Positions 14,490 to 27,288 of a DNA stretch of 64,000 bases are shown in pieces (the stretch's first letter is position 1; the number at the start of each line of letters is the position of its first letter). The stretch lies in assembly GCA_013397795.1 (NCBI GenBank), contig VZTJ01004170.1:186001-250000 (forward strand), written 5' to 3'. The notes beneath the pieces were generated by a model, which worked only from the letters and a program-made list of their open reading frames with translations, had not been told where the DNA came from and did not search any database. The DNA is from Orthonyx spaldingii (lineage: Eukaryota > Chordata > Aves > Passeriformes > Orthonychidae). Both the position numbers and the translations under genes were made by a program.

Positions 14490-14654
14490 AGAGGGTGTGG
14501 AGTCTCAGCCTCACCAGAGACATTCCAGAACCGTCTGGACACAATCTCTGTGCCCTGTGCTCTGGGACAACCCTGCTCAAGCAGGGAGGTTGGACCATGT
14601 GACCCACTGTGGTCCCTTCCAACCTGACCCATTGTGGGATTCTGGGATTCTATG
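14490..14654 (+). mobile_element. CR1 LINE fragment, 3' end, sense strand
   Basis: This reads as the last ~165 bases of a CR1 element. It contains gtggagtctc, an 'acattccagaaccgtctggac' region, a 'cctgctcaagcagggaggttggacc' region and 'ggtcccttccaacctgacc', then ends with ATTCTGGGATTCTATG, a slightly decayed form of the CR1 terminal octamer repeat. CR1 elements are non-LTR retrotransposons that lack a poly-A tail and are usually severely 5'-truncated, as here. No reverse transcriptase sequence remains. The wording differs from the other copies in this window, which suggests a different CR1 subfamily. Confidence 0.85.
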
Positions 14655-16648
14655 CCCCCTATGGTCACTTCTCTCCCCTCCTGTCACAGGTTATCCTCAT
14701 CCTTGCTCCTTACTGGGAATCATGCTGGCCTGTACTGTTCCTGAAGATGTGATCTTTGAGGAATGAAGAGCATGGTAACATTGCACACGTTGGACAGTTC
14801 TTTCACCCATGACTTACCCCTGCTTAGCTTATTAGTTCAGACATTATTACTTATTTCAGCTTAAACTATTGAGGACAAGTTTCTCCAGACTTAATGTCTA
14901 GGATAAGATTTAAACACATTTCTACTTACCATAAGCTTTCAATATGTCTACATATTTTTGTATTTCTTGCATAATAGATAACTCTGCATGTGGATGTGAT
15001 CACAAAAATAACTGTGAAATGCTCTGTTATATTTCCATTTCAAAAGAAATGTCCAGCAACATTCTTTTAAAATATTTTCAAGTTTTCCAAATGTTGACGC
15101 ATCAGTATTTGAAAACTTCATTCTGTGTGTTAGTAAAGTTGAGAAAGTTATTTTTCCATTGCTCTGTGATAAAACTTGCCGAAACAGTAGAATATTTCTC
15201 TGTATAGTCAAGATTCGCTGGCCTTCTGTACACTTGCAATACTGTTAGTGAAAATATGAGAATCAGCACTAAGTACTTGAGGTGAGATAAGAAATTTGTG
15301 TGCAAGAGAGAGAGATCTCCCATTTCCTGAAGGGACATTTCTCAGATCTACAGCTTCTTCCTGAAAATTCCCCTTGCTGTAAATGGTGCTGATGCACTGG
15401 GTGCATGCAAAACAGCAATTTCATTGGAGGTCAACTTTCAAGCACACAGACAACTTGTCTCAGGCTGATGTTGCCAAGCAAGTTCTTCATGTAATAGGTG
15501 ATAAGAGACCAGTCATACCAGCTCAGAGTATGTGTGCAAATAGTGAACAAGTGTTTTATACTATACTTGGATTTGGTAGAGGCGAAGGGAACATCACAGG
15601 GCCATATACAGCTGATGAGATGAGGGACTACATTCAAGACTTCAAAACAACAGTGAGAATGACAGAGTCAGTATGATGGGTTTAAGTCAATTTACTAAAG
15701 GCTTCTTCATGTCAGAGGATCAGGTTCCCAGCACACACTTGCAAAAAATGCTGAAGACAACCACCACACACAACATGTCATAAAAAGATGAGAGTAAGCA
15801 ATAGAAAAGAGGTTCTTTCTAGCTTAAGCAGGGAAAATGCTCCATCCTCAGCTCTGATGTCAGATCAGGTTTTTATTCCCACATTGAATCAGAGGAGAGC
15901 AGGCAGACAGGTGCATCTGGCCCATGCTGCTCCTCAAGAAACACCGTAATTCACCACTTGGGAACACCCAAGCACGCTGTGCCTCAGATTTATGCACTAG
16001 GTGAGGCTACAACGCAAAAACAACACCATGAAATCACATCTAAACATATCTGTGCTCCTTTCTGGGTTTATGTTTTATGGCTGCTTATTTTGATCTTCCC
16101 CAGAAGACATCAGCTGGATGGAGTTGTGGATGTTTGTAGTGTCACAGCTGTTTAGATCTGACCCACTCAGACCCTGATGCAAAGTGCAGTGAAGTCAATG
16201 ACAGACTTTTCTTTCCTTCCTGTGGCACTGGATCAGGTTTTTGAAACTCAAACTTGCCATGGGAGAGAAGAGCCTGTGCAGATGGTTACCCCAGAATGGA
16301 GAACACATTGCTTTTACCTTTCTGATCTTAGAGGTAGTTGAACAAATTTTTTCAATCTAAAATGATGCTTTCACCTCAGAAACTGGGAGACAGAGACACC
16401 TTTGTATACAGTCTGACTAGGACATGTAAGCCTTGGGCAATGATGCATTAGTCACAAGCATTAACATCTCCATCGGCACAAAAAGCAGGGGGATGGCTCA
16501 GGAAGTCTGAAATTTTATTACTTCTAAATCAGCAGCAGCCTTTCACATTGTGAATCATTTTTGTTTATTCATGGGGTTGGATTCTGTTTGCAGTTTGTTT
16601 CCTTGTGAAATCTGGTGATTGAAGATGGCAAATCTCAGGTTTGGGAAG
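14655..16648. other. Unique non-coding DNA
   Basis: No gene is recognised. A 97-codon plus-strand frame at 15383-15676 ends in a stop but matches no family I know and has no visible signal, membrane segment or repeat. Its composition is like the surrounding non-coding DNA. Confidence 0.5.
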
Positions 16649-16739
16649 ATTGAAGATGGAAGGGCCAAGGCACATCAGTATTACTCTTTAATTCCAATCA
16701 TGCATTCGTAACAGACTATACTCACCAGATTACTAAAAT
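16649..16739. repeat. Dispersed ~90-bp direct repeat, copy 1
   Basis: This 91-base segment recurs at 19236-19325 in the same orientation, with about 10 differences by eye (roughly 89% identity). Shared blocks include attgaagatggaag, acatcagtattact, gtaacagactatac and ccagattactaaaat. Weaker similarity may extend about 25 bases upstream. I do not recognise the family. It could be an uncatalogued short interspersed element or a local segmental duplication. Confidence 0.85.
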
Positions 16740-17584
16740 GTACAGGACTGGCAGTTTGGTTCAGAGCTATGCTGGCCCTCCAGAGAATGAGGAAGGAGAG
16801 AATGAAGGGGAGGGGGAAAGCAGTGCAGATATTTCATAGTAAAGTATTGCCAGATTTTGGAATTTCTTCTTTGGAAAACAGCACCCCTCATTTTCTTCTA
16901 TTGCAGGTAATAGCTACAAAGAGCCTTTGACCTCAAATACAACTGCCTTTAGGGAAGAAAAAGTATGAGAAGACAAGAATTCTCTCTGTTGCTCTTATTT
17001 GGGTTGTAAGCAGTTTCCTTGGACAGAGAGACAACAGGATGTGCATAGGGGAGAGAAAAGAACAGCAAGGATAAAACCTGCCATTTCTGGTTTTGGTGCT
17101 AACTCTTGTAAACATGCTCACTGTAGGAGACAGACAGACACAACATACTTTCAGGCCACCTGGAGACCTGGCAAACTTATGTCATTGTGGTGCTCTTTAG
17201 AACATTGCTATTTAGCTGCCTTTTTGGTGATGAGTTCACAGCCAAATGTTCTCTGAGCATGATCCATTTTTAAGCACATGGCAAGAAAAGATGGGGAAGA
17301 GGAAAAGTAAGTGTAGAAAGGGAAAGAAAAAATTAGATAGAGATAGTATAACCTTGAGCTGTTCAAGCTTTAGCAAAAGCCAATTGACAGAAGAAAAAAA
17401 GCTAAACACATTTCTTCACATCCAATTTGCCCAGTCATCTCTCAAAGTGAACATATGAAAGTTCAGCAACAGCAATGTGATTTTTGGAGTTCAGCAGATC
17501 GAAGGAAATATTCTGACCCTTTCCACCTCTTCTTCAGTTATCACTCATATAATTTCAAACAAATTAGCCCAAAAAACCTTATTA

Positions 17585-17779
17585 GGTGAGGCACTGGAAC
17601 AGGTTGTCCAGGAAAGCTGTGAATATTCCACCCTGACAATTGTTCAAGGCCAGGCTGGATGGGGCCCTGTGCAACCTGATCTCATGGGTGGCATCCCTGC
17701 CCACAATGGGGGCGTTGGAACTAAATGATCTTAAAGGCTCCTTTCAACCCCCAGCATCCTCTAATTCCATGATTCTGTG
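17585..17779 (+). mobile_element. CR1 LINE fragment, 3' end, sense strand
   Basis: This is a diverged CR1 3' end of about 195 bases. It starts at gtgaggcactggaacagg, continues through ttcaaggccaggctggatgg and gatctcatgggtggcatccctgcc, and ends in aattccatgattctgtg, which is the CR1 terminal octamer. It is 5'-truncated and has no coding capacity. It lies between the two copies of the ~90-bp direct repeat. Confidence 0.92.
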
Positions 17780-19235
17780 AAAAATGTTATACGTTACATT
17801 GAGTCATTTTGTTTTGTCAGTTAGTCCCACTTCCCAGTACACCAGGTTAATCTGCTGATTTCCAGCTCTACGCTTCTCTTGTTTACAAAACATGGTCTCA
17901 GCACTGTCCTTGGCTGGCATCCGTAGAACCTCTATTTGGATAAAGATGATCTGTCTTTAGCTCTTGCTGACATTTCGACAGTCTCTGGTATCAATCTGAA
18001 TCAGTCTTTAATTACTTTGGGTGATGTGAAGTCTAGACCTCTACAGAAGCATTCTGTTCTTCACTCTACCTTCCTCCATGGTCTGGAAAACCATCCTAAC
18101 CTGTGTATCATTTTCTCTCTGAAAATTTGGGATATATACAGAAGTTCCACCTGCTCTAGGAGCTATGTTAGGGAGCAGAAGAGGGATAGCAAGAGCACAC
18201 TGAAATCTCTTCAGAAGTATCTGTTCCAATCAGGGAGCAGATGGTTTAAAATCTGGCTGTAGTCTTGAGGATCAACTGCAGTTAGACTTGTTTGGTATCT
18301 AATTTAAGAAACAATGGTGCTATCCCTGAAAAAATCCACTGGAAAAACCTGTTCGACCCAGTGAGTTCTGAATTCCTCTCTGTTTCTTGCTGTTCTGAGA
18401 TGACCATCACAGGGAACAGTTTGCATACCATAATAATGAGTGAGGACTCAGATCCAGATCATACCTCAAACCCAAGCTGCGGCCAGGGATTGACTTTTAA
18501 ATACCTTTTTGTTTAATTAATCTCACAGGAACTTTCCCTTCCCAAGAATCCACAGATCTAAGGTTGGTGAGGTGAGCTGGATCTTCAGAGACAAGAAAAG
18601 AGTATGGTTTTGGTCTGGAAGCTGTTCCTAAGCTGCCCCAAGAAGTCAGCCACCAAGTGACCCCAGCCATGAGGCATTGAGATCTCCATCTCCAGCATGC
18701 CTGGTCTCTGCTGCCAGTTGATCAATAAATCCGTGACCAGTATGAAAAGGATAGAGGGACCCACAGTCAAGCACAGGATGGTTGAAACTCCTGCCTGTCT
18801 TAAGGCATAGAGGTGGTGAGTCAAAAGGTGTACAGGGATCAAGTGTGGGTTTCTGATATCGTGGGGTCATAGTCTCATCATCAATATTGCTTCACTATTG
18901 AAGCATTTCACCAATGTTAAGGAGAAATACTATGCTTCCTATGAAAAAGCATTCTCACAATATTTGAGAGGTTTTTTTGTCCTTAATTTTGGTTATGTTT
19001 TAAGAAAATAATTAAAAATCCAGGGAAGGGGTTCACCATTCTTATTTTGGGATATATTTTTTAGCATATAATTTTATTTTGTGTTCTGTCACTACACATT
19101 TTTCTGAAATATTTCTATTTTAAATAGCCAAATTATTTCATTGATGCTACAATTAAGGCGTCTCTGATAAGAAATCAACCTTCTTTACTTTTCAGGTATC
19201 CAGTGAGGAATAAGTAGATAATGATAGCAAAGGTT
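17780..19235. other. Unique non-coding DNA between a CR1 and repeat copy 2
   Basis: No gene is recognised. The longest frame is 108 codons (17936-18262, + strand) and has no recognisable domain. AT content rises from about 18950 towards the repeat copy. Confidence 0.5.
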
Positions 19236-19325
19236 ATTGAAGATGGAAGTGCCAAGGTACATCAGTATTACTGTTTAATTTTATCATACATTGGTAACAG
19301 ACTATACATACCAGATTACTAAAAT
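19236..19325. repeat. Dispersed ~90-bp direct repeat, copy 2
   Basis: This is the second copy of the sequence at 16649-16739, in the same orientation and about 89% identical by eye with one 1-base gap. A 16-A run at 19339-19354 follows 13 bases after the end of similarity. Copy 1 has no such A-run, so the tail may be incidental. Confidence 0.85.
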
Positions 19326-19338
19326 TTCCCTGAGTCTC

Positions 19339-19354
19339 AAAAAAAAAAAAAAAA
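19339..19354. repeat. Poly-A run (16 A)
   Basis: An uninterrupted run of 16 A, just downstream of copy 2 of the ~90-bp direct repeat. It could be a retroposon tail, but no flanking target-site duplication is obvious. Confidence 0.85.
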
Positions 19355-21829
19355 TAGTTTCTGTCTGTTTATTTTCTTATCCTTACAAGGATAGAGTCTT
19401 GCTATAGAAACTGTTTCAATATATTATATTAGGTACTAGTTCTCAGTTTTTGTTGTGGTTGCAAACTGGTGTGTAACTGGTACAGTTGCCTCTGAAACAT
19501 GATGTCTGCATGGGGTCACTGATGTTCGAGAGAAAGCAGTCCATGCTAAAGTGAGTCACGGGCCAAAGACATGGAGAAGAGAACGGAGGTCCATCTAAGA
19601 AGAGAGTACCAGGTAAAAATCTGGTCAGTTTAGCTACATTAGGGTTTTGGAATTCATCAGGAAAATAAATAGTAGAGCACAAGATGAAGCACTCAAGCCA
19701 TAAACCAACACTGATAAAAGCTAGGGGGAATAAGAATATATAGACAAAGGTTAAGAAATATCAGGTACTTCCATAACTAACATTCATTTTTGACTTGTGA
19801 GAGTGAAATATTTAAAATCTTTTCAGACTGAGCTTGATATCTTCAAGTAAGTGGTTGTGTGAAATGACAGCACTGGAACTGGCCTTGGGTAACTCTCTTA
19901 GGCCCCTCCAATCCATAAATGTAGTCCTTATTCTGAGAATGTCTGAATGAGATGGACGTACGAAAGAGGCAGACATAAGGAGAATCCGTCAATAAATATG
20001 CTCGATTTGCAAGTGAAATGATCCCCACACACACGCACCAAATGCCAGCCTTGCAGATGTAACTGGAGATCTGAAAGTCAAATTATGACCTTTCTGTGTA
20101 GCTCCTCTTCGCCAGGAATAAAGACATTTGTGATCAGAACTTAGCTGTTTTGAAGGGTATTTTTGGTAGTAATGCATAAGGCTGAATATCATTGCTTTCT
20201 TTATCGAGAGACACGTTCACTCTGTGAAACCGAGACTCAAAATGTGGCAGACAAGAAATGTGCCTGAATCACACAGAAAAGCCAGATCTAATGACTCACA
20301 AAATACTATTTTCACCCAGATCCCTGGGTTCTTATTTTATTTCTACAACCACTTATTGTGAGATTTGTGTTCAAATCCACTACAAGGTAGCTCAGAAAGG
20401 CAATATGGGTCAAATCAGGAGCTCAGATGAATTTTCACTCTCTGACTGCTTCAAGGCAGAGGCATCTAGCAAAGAGCAGAGGATGGAAAACAGTCGGATT
20501 AACCCTGCCCTGTGATGTGAATTCACTGCCGAATGCCCCGACACATCCTTGCTACAGAAATGCCTACGGTGATACCTCCATGTGTTACCTAGACAGCAGC
20601 TTTAGTGATGACAAAAGTTGTCCTAGGTGACCTAATACGTATTTTTCCAATGCAGACTCCATGAATCTAAGCTGAAACTATTAACAAGAGACAGAGAAAA
20701 AAATTTACTGAAATAGAAGGAGGGCAGAATGGGTCACAAGAAGTAAATTAAAAGAATGATCTCAGTGCTGCCTATAATGTGTTCTAGTAATAAATTAATC
20801 AACTGCATGATAAAAATCTCTAGGGAATTCTGTTAACATAAACTAGGCAAAATCTGACTTTGAACGTCTTTCGTAGAGCAATTTCCCAGGTTAGTATGTA
20901 GGTCAAATGACACACTGAAGCTCAGCATTCACAAGAATGGCAAAATGAATCATACAGCAACTCCAGGCTCTTTTAGTCAATAATCCATTAATGTGGAGAA
21001 GCTATGTTTGATTCACAGCTACAGACATCTGGGGGCATGATTCTGCTGTCATTGGAAGCATGGCACATAACTCACAGAAAGTTAAAGGAAAATACTGCAA
21101 CTGACCCCTCTGTGAGACAATGTCTGCAAGGAAGGTGGAAAGCCGTAGTTCTTCCTGCAATTGTCAACCACACACACACACACACAAAATAATAATAAAA
21201 AAAAGTTTCTGGTGCTTCCTGAAGACAGAATTCTGAGAGTGGTCAAATACTTGGCCTCTCAGTATGGTTTTGACAACAACTTCACTTCCAGAAAAAACAC
21301 GGACCATTTCTCAAAATTAATAAACCTCAGGGTTTGGATGAGACGTAGGTAAAGATGGCCAGGTTGGTTATCATAGACAGGAGGATAAAATAAGTTGTAC
21401 CAACAAATCTCGCCTATTTCAACTAAAGAAAAAAAAATCACCAAAAAACAACTGTCAAACTCAATAACAAAAAAAAGCCTAAACCAGACATTTATTCTCA
21501 TGCTGAATATTATGAAATAATGGCATCCATTATTGCTTTGTACCTCTCAGGGGATTGTAGGAAATTTCTTTTTCAAGTTTGAGAGGGGTAATGTAGGATA
21601 GATACTTGATGACTTTTATAGTTGTGGAAAACAGGCATTGGGATTTAGGTAGCTAAACTGATCTGCATTCATTCTATCTCATTCCCAGATTTAGAGGAAT
21701 CTGTTTTTCAGTGTGGTCCAAATTTATATGTCCAGTGACACAGTCAAGGAAATGACCTTCAGAAAGTTTGGGGGTTTATGAAAGTCTTCAGTCAAATTCG
21801 TTACATACTTTCCAATTCATTCTACAGGG
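19355..21829. other. Unique non-coding DNA
   Basis: No gene is recognised. It contains the (CA)9 and A-rich tract near 21169-21204 and is otherwise AT-rich non-repetitive sequence with short, unremarkable open frames. Confidence 0.5.
21169..21204. repeat. (CA)9 microsatellite with AAT/A-rich extension
   Basis: Nine CA units (21169-21186) run directly into aataataat and an A-run. This is a compound simple repeat. Confidence 0.9.
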
Positions 21830-21885
21830 AGAATTACAGAAAATAGGACTGGAAAGGTCTTTGAAGGGTCATCTAGTGTACACTC
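21830..21885 (-). mobile_element. Probable old CR1 fragment, antisense
   Basis: The wording gaattacagaaaataggactgg, ggaaaggtctttgaagggtcatctag resembles the reverse complement of a CR1 3' end (agaatcatagaa, ggaaaggacc, catctagtcc). It is short and clearly diverged, and sequence beyond about 21885 no longer looks like CR1. Confidence 0.5.
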
Positions 21886-24565
21886 ATGCACCAAAATCCA
21901 CTCTTTTCCAAACTTCTTCCAATTACAGCATTCAAGAGTAAAATATATAATTTAGATGTGTCAGCTGCTCATGCTAGACTATTTTATTTTTCCAAAGCAA
22001 TCCTCCCAAGGTCCTCACCTTCGGTTGAACTTTAAAATATAAAATCAACACATTTACTGAATTTAAAATGTCTTACTGAAATGTTTTTACATGTTGAATC
22101 CTCCCCATTTCAGAACAGAGGACATGAACCTCCTGTATTTTTAGACAGACTGTAAAAAGTCTAAACAACAGCAAACTTGGAGAGGACCTGAGAGAAACCA
22201 AAGCAGCATTATTGGCACTACTCAGAGCTTAAGCAGAATAGGGAACAATGCAGCAAGGCTTTGTATATTAATTCTTTCATCACTATCTTTACTTTCCCAC
22301 TGAAGAGAGACAGATATTTCTGGAAAAATTCTCATTTAGACCTTGCAGATGAGACAAAAAAAACTATCCAGGCAACAAAACAATGAGTTTGCCTTCATAG
22401 GATTTGCAACTAAATGGTATTTTCAACCTGAAATAGGCACCAATGCACAGAAAACAGAAAGCTTAAAGATTTCTTCAAAGCCCAATAAATAAAAAAGAAG
22501 TAATAAAGTAAAAAAACAAACACCAAACCACTTTTAAAATAAATCTCCTTCTTTTCAAAACGGATTTCCACAGTCTCCCTTGCCTGCATTGCTGTTTGGC
22601 TTGACATCAGTGACCGTATTTCCTTTCAAACAAGGTAGCTGTTGATAGGTCACACGGCCCCCCACAGTAAGAGTGCCCTATTTTCTGACTACAAAATCTG
22701 CTGCTATTCACCTGTCCTAGGGCAGCCAAAAATCTACTGCTCAGTAGTCCTGGCTCCTGCTGTGTCTGCCCTACTTTGTGGTATCAGGGTATGCTGTTAC
22801 CAATCTAATCTACCACGATTCAAAGGACTAATGTTGTCAGCACTTTTCATTTCTAATCACAATGCCAGCAGCATCTCTGGAATCTGACTGAGGTTCCCTT
22901 AACACTTCTTGGACCATACTTGAATCCTTACTATATCAAAGGTTTTCTTTCAGTACCAGGTCTTGATACTTTGTTATTGAAAGGGATTCTTTTTTCTGCC
23001 TGCATTTCCAGACCCCTGAATGAAATTAAACTTCCTAGGCAGATTTAGATAACCAGAGGGGTTAAAATCAAGAGGTAATGAATGGTATATTTGTGAGCTA
23101 AAAATGAAAAAGTCATGGGTTTGTATTCTCAGGTCTTTATGTTTGCATGCACTTTGACAACCATTCTATCTCTCAATGGGAAAATGGCAATCCAAGCTTT
23201 TTCACTACTGAGTGATCAACATTTTTCTTGATAAGAAACTTTAGATCAATTGTGAGACAGCATTTGTCTTATTTCACAAGAAGATCTATAATTGGGAATG
23301 TCTGTATCAGAGCAAGTCACCCAAAGCTTCCTTATAGTCAACAGAGACCTAACCAGGGTGTTCAATGGAATTTAGGATGAGAATTCAACAATTTATTCTT
23401 ATTATTCATACAAACTATGAGTTAAAGGAATAATCTTCATACAGGCTGAGATGATCTCAAGCAGAGCTCAGATGATTGGCACACTTTACTTGCCTTGGCT
23501 ATAACAAAAGCCTCAATTAAATCTTCAAAGCAGAACATAAATACTTAAAGATGTTGTGAGGCAAGTTTACCCTGGACATCTAAAAGTCTCCTGTTATGCT
23601 ATTAATTGCTTCTTATGGAGAAAGGCATCTCCAGAAGAGGATATGTTCAACTGTGTTAGACACCTGTCCTGAGATCACAGCCCTCTAAAGGCACTGGCCT
23701 TTCTCCATGGTTATTCCATGAGCGTAAATGAGCTGTGCAGTCTGGGGACCTACCTATCAAAAGCGCTAAAGGCAGGGGAGATGAGATCTGAACTAATGTT
23801 CTGTGACTTCAATGGACAGACACCGAATGGGGTAAAAAGAATGCTTTTAACAAGCAACTATGTACAGTGAATCCACGACAGTGTGGTTCCAACTCCAAGA
23901 AATGCTGGTTCCTCAATAAATAAGCTGTGCCATGTTTTTTTCATTATCACTCGTCTTTCCTTCTTTGTAATTCTAGTGGTCACCCTGTTTTCAAATGATC
24001 ATTGAACTGAACAGCTTCTAGTGTCAATACTGTGATTCAATGTCTGCCTTCTGAACAGAATGACAGGGACATGGACAGCTAGAAAATCTGGAAATAGACT
24101 CGCTTGGCTCATCTCTTTGCAGAAAAAGACTTCACACTCCTCTCTCCTTGCCCAGTACATATGCAAGTCTCTCTTCAGGCTTCTTAACATTGCTGCCTGC
24201 TCTGGCACTTCTGTCTGTCTGCCATTCTGCTCTGAATTTAAAACAGGAGACAACCATGGCAAACCATAACAACCTCAGTCCTACCAAAGGCAAAAGAATT
24301 AGTACACAGCCAAGACTGCATTTCTAAGAGCTGCATTGTCACAGGTCGAGAACTAAAAAGATTACGCAATGGTATCCTGTTATTTTGTATGAAGAACTAA
24401 AACAGGGATGTCAGGCTTTGTTTTAGCCTTTTCCATATGTAGTTCCAAAATCTGCTATTGCTGCTTTTCTAACCTGAATGACAGCAAGTGTCTGTATTGT
24501 CTCACATCTTGTAGGTGCACAATACTTCCATCTAATTATTCCATAACATTTGCACAAGAAACTTC
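21886..24565. other. Unique non-coding DNA
   Basis: No gene, RNA gene or clear repeat is seen. It is AT-rich with only short open frames (87 codons or fewer) that resemble nothing known. Confidence 0.5.
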
Positions 24566-24709
24566 ATAGAATCACAGAATGGTTTGGGATGGAAGGGACC
24601 TTAAAGATCACCCAGTTCCAAATCCCTGCCATGGGCAGGGACACCATCCACCAGACCAGCTTGATGAAAGCCCCTTCCAACCTGACCTTGAACACTGCCA
24701 GAGATGTGG
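24566..24709 (-). mobile_element. CR1 LINE fragment, 3' end, antisense
   Basis: On the + strand this begins with atagaatcacagaatggtttgg, the reverse complement of the CR1 3' terminus. It continues through ggaagggaccttaaagatcacccagttcc, ccctgccatgggcagggacacc and ccccttccaacctgaccttgaacact. It is a well-preserved ~144-base copy, hence relatively young, truncated at its 5' end near 24709. Apparent open frames crossing it are chance readings of the repeat. Confidence 0.95.
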
Positions 24710-26977
24710 TAAAATATTCTGTTTATGGAAACTTAGGATGTCAAACAACATGGAAGAAATAAGGGCCCTGCTTAGCATGGTGTTAAAAGGTGCTGGATGT
24801 GATTTCCTGATTCTCTGTTCCAAGCTCGGATCAGAGCAGGCAGCTCTGCACACCCACGGAGACAGCGAGAGAGCACAACAGCGCCGTGGCAGCTTCTCCC
24901 TGCCACGGGCTGACAGCACAGCAACAAGAGCACCAGCTAGCCTGGCACAGCAGCTATTGGGGAGCTTGGCATGCTGCTCTGGAGAGCAGACTGTGTGGGA
25001 GCATCTGTCCCTGAAAGCAGGCGAGAAGAAATGAGAATAAGGATAATGCAGACACGCTCTTGGACAGAGCAGAGAATCCTACTGATGCAAGCACAGGCAT
25101 GAACAAAGGGTCATTCTGCTCCATCCCCTGTAATCCAATCAGCTAATATCCCTTTTTAATTAGCTACAATCAAGTTAGGATAATGAGTGCCTTGTCTGTT
25201 TACAAGCTTCATCTGTCCTCTTCCATTCTTGCATCCAAATCTGCAGTGCAGTTGCGACTGGGTTTGGATAACATTTGTTAAACAGCTTGACCAAGGGTTG
25301 TCCCAAAATTCCCATTAACCTCAGGGGCACTGAAATGCATCATTCTTAACTATTAGGAAATAATAGAGAATATCCTCCTAGTCAATGTTTTGCCCTCCAA
25401 AGAAAACCCCCCACTTTTCTGGAGGAATATTTATGTATTGTCAATAATCTGATCTAATGCGTCAGGGATAAGAGAGCCTTGCTCAGCCCCTGTACCTATG
25501 CACAAGTAGAAATATGACGGACATTCAAGGAGCATTGAGGGGACAGCCAAGAAGAGAAGCTGTCCTTGAAACTTAATGTGTCACCTATGTTTATTTGTAC
25601 ATAAAAGGCATTAAAATATACAAGATATTTACAAGACTTACAAGACATCTGTATCAATAGGCCGGGACAAAGTCTGCTTTGTAAGAATTTGCTATGGTTT
25701 CTCATATTAATGCAACAAAATAATTCTTTCATTTCACAGCTCATGATGCTTTGTCAGATTATTGCACAGACTGCTTTTTTTTACTGCTCAGTGGCTTTTA
25801 ATTGGTGTACATTGTAGGAAAGGAAATATCAATTCAAGAATGACTTAGAAATGCAAAATAACTAGGTTATTATCCTATTTTACAGTAAGCCTTCTTTTAA
25901 TAGCCACTCATTTCTGCTGTTCAAGCAGACTCTGTGAAAAGGGATTTTGTCCTTCAGCCAGAATAAAAGACATCTTGATGCTAAAAATAAAAGAAATGGG
26001 AATCACTTTCCGGAGCTGGAATCCTCCCCTACAAGAAGGCTCTGACAGCACTGAGGCTGGCAGAGGAGCATTGTGATAGAACAAAGGCAGCAACAGCCCT
26101 AAGACATCTCCCCTGCACAGCAGGAGAAAAAATTGATAAGGGTCTGTATTTCTTAGAAAACATCCAGTGATGCTGTGTCTACTCTCAGACTCACTAAAAC
26201 AAGGCAAACCTTTCCATCAGCTTCACCCAGCTTAGCCAAAGATTTTCTGATGACTGCCTGTAAGCTATCACAGTCCAGCTACACCAGTGCAAATGGAGCC
26301 AAAATAATGTTCTAGGGGTTAAAAAGTGAAGTTAATTAAAGCAACAAACTTTGTCCTTTACTTTTCAGTTTCCCTGTTCTCTCTTTTAATTTTTTTTCCT
26401 TGTTTTCCTGAGCAGGTTATATCTGCTGCTGAAATAAATCAGAACAATTCCTGACTTCAACAGCGCAGTATTGGTGTGCAGTATCTCAAGATCTGGCACA
26501 TACAAAATTTAACATTCCTGTTGTAAGAAATATTTACCTACAGAGACTCTGCACCTACCCTCAGAGAAAATTACTAAAATGAGAGATTCCTCTCTGTAAA
26601 GTATCTTTTCAATGCTTTTTAAAATCCAGCTGAAAAAGCTGCTTTATGTCACTGTTCAGCCACCAAGTGCACAGCAGCTAATTAAAATGCACAGCTCCAG
26701 CTAGGAAGCTTATTCTGACTCCTGGCTACAACTGGCAGGCGTCAGCCTGCCTAGATAAAGGGTGATGGGAACAAGCAATGTCAGACAGAGCTCACTGTCC
26801 TCGACTTTGTTCCTTTTCTTGCACTCATCAGGAGCCAACCTGCAAAGAAGGGCTGAAAGTCTGTAGCTACCCAGTCTTTCCCTTTTCATATAGGACACAG
26901 CCCTCCTGATTCTTGGCACTTGTCCTAACAAGCCAACCTAGTTCAGATCAAGGAAAATCAGTTTAACCAGGTGACAC
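24710..26977. other. Unique non-coding DNA
   Basis: No gene is recognised. The stretch 24810-25030 is locally GC-richer and leaves a 151-codon plus-strand frame open (24579-25034). That frame starts inside the CR1, so I treat it as a chance ORF. The region 25140-25210 is AT-rich and non-repetitive and looks like a candidate conserved non-coding element (inference). Confidence 0.5.
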
Positions 26978-27288
26978 AAGAAAGCTGGAGAGGGATTCTT
27001 TACAAGGGCATATAGTGACAGGACAAGGGGGAATGGCTTCAAACTGAAAGAAAATACCTTTAGATTACATGTTAGGAAGAAATTCTTCGCTGTGAGAGTG
27101 GTGAGGCACTGGCACAGCTTGCCCAGAGCAACTGTGGATGCCCCATCCCTGGCAGTGTTCCAAGCGAGGTTGGATGGGGCTTTGATCAAGCTGGTCTAGT
27201 GCAAGGTGTCCCTGCCATGGCAAGGAGGTTGGAACTGGGTGAACTTTAAAGTTCCTTCCAAGTCAAACCATTCTATGATTCTATGATT
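26978..27288 (+). mobile_element. CR1 LINE fragment, 3' end, sense strand
   Basis: This is one of the two longest uninterrupted CR1 segments in the window (~311 bases). It runs from aagaaagctggagagggattc through caagggcatatagtgacaggac, aatggcttcaaactgaaag, tgaggcactggcacagcttgcc, the 'catccctggcagtgttccaagcgaggttgg' region and ccttccaagtcaaacc, and ends with ATTCTATGATTCTATGATT, the intact CR1 terminal octamers. All of it corresponds to the non-coding 3' part of CR1; no reverse-transcriptase sequence is left. Confidence 0.96.

Noticed and set aside
15383..15676. 97-codon plus-strand frame with a soluble-protein-like composition
   Set aside because: No family is recognised, there are no convincing splice sites or promoter, and nothing shows that it is conserved.
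24579..25034. 151-codon plus-strand open frame
   Set aside because: It begins inside an antisense CR1 and continues into GC-richer DNA, so I read it as a repeat-derived chance ORF.
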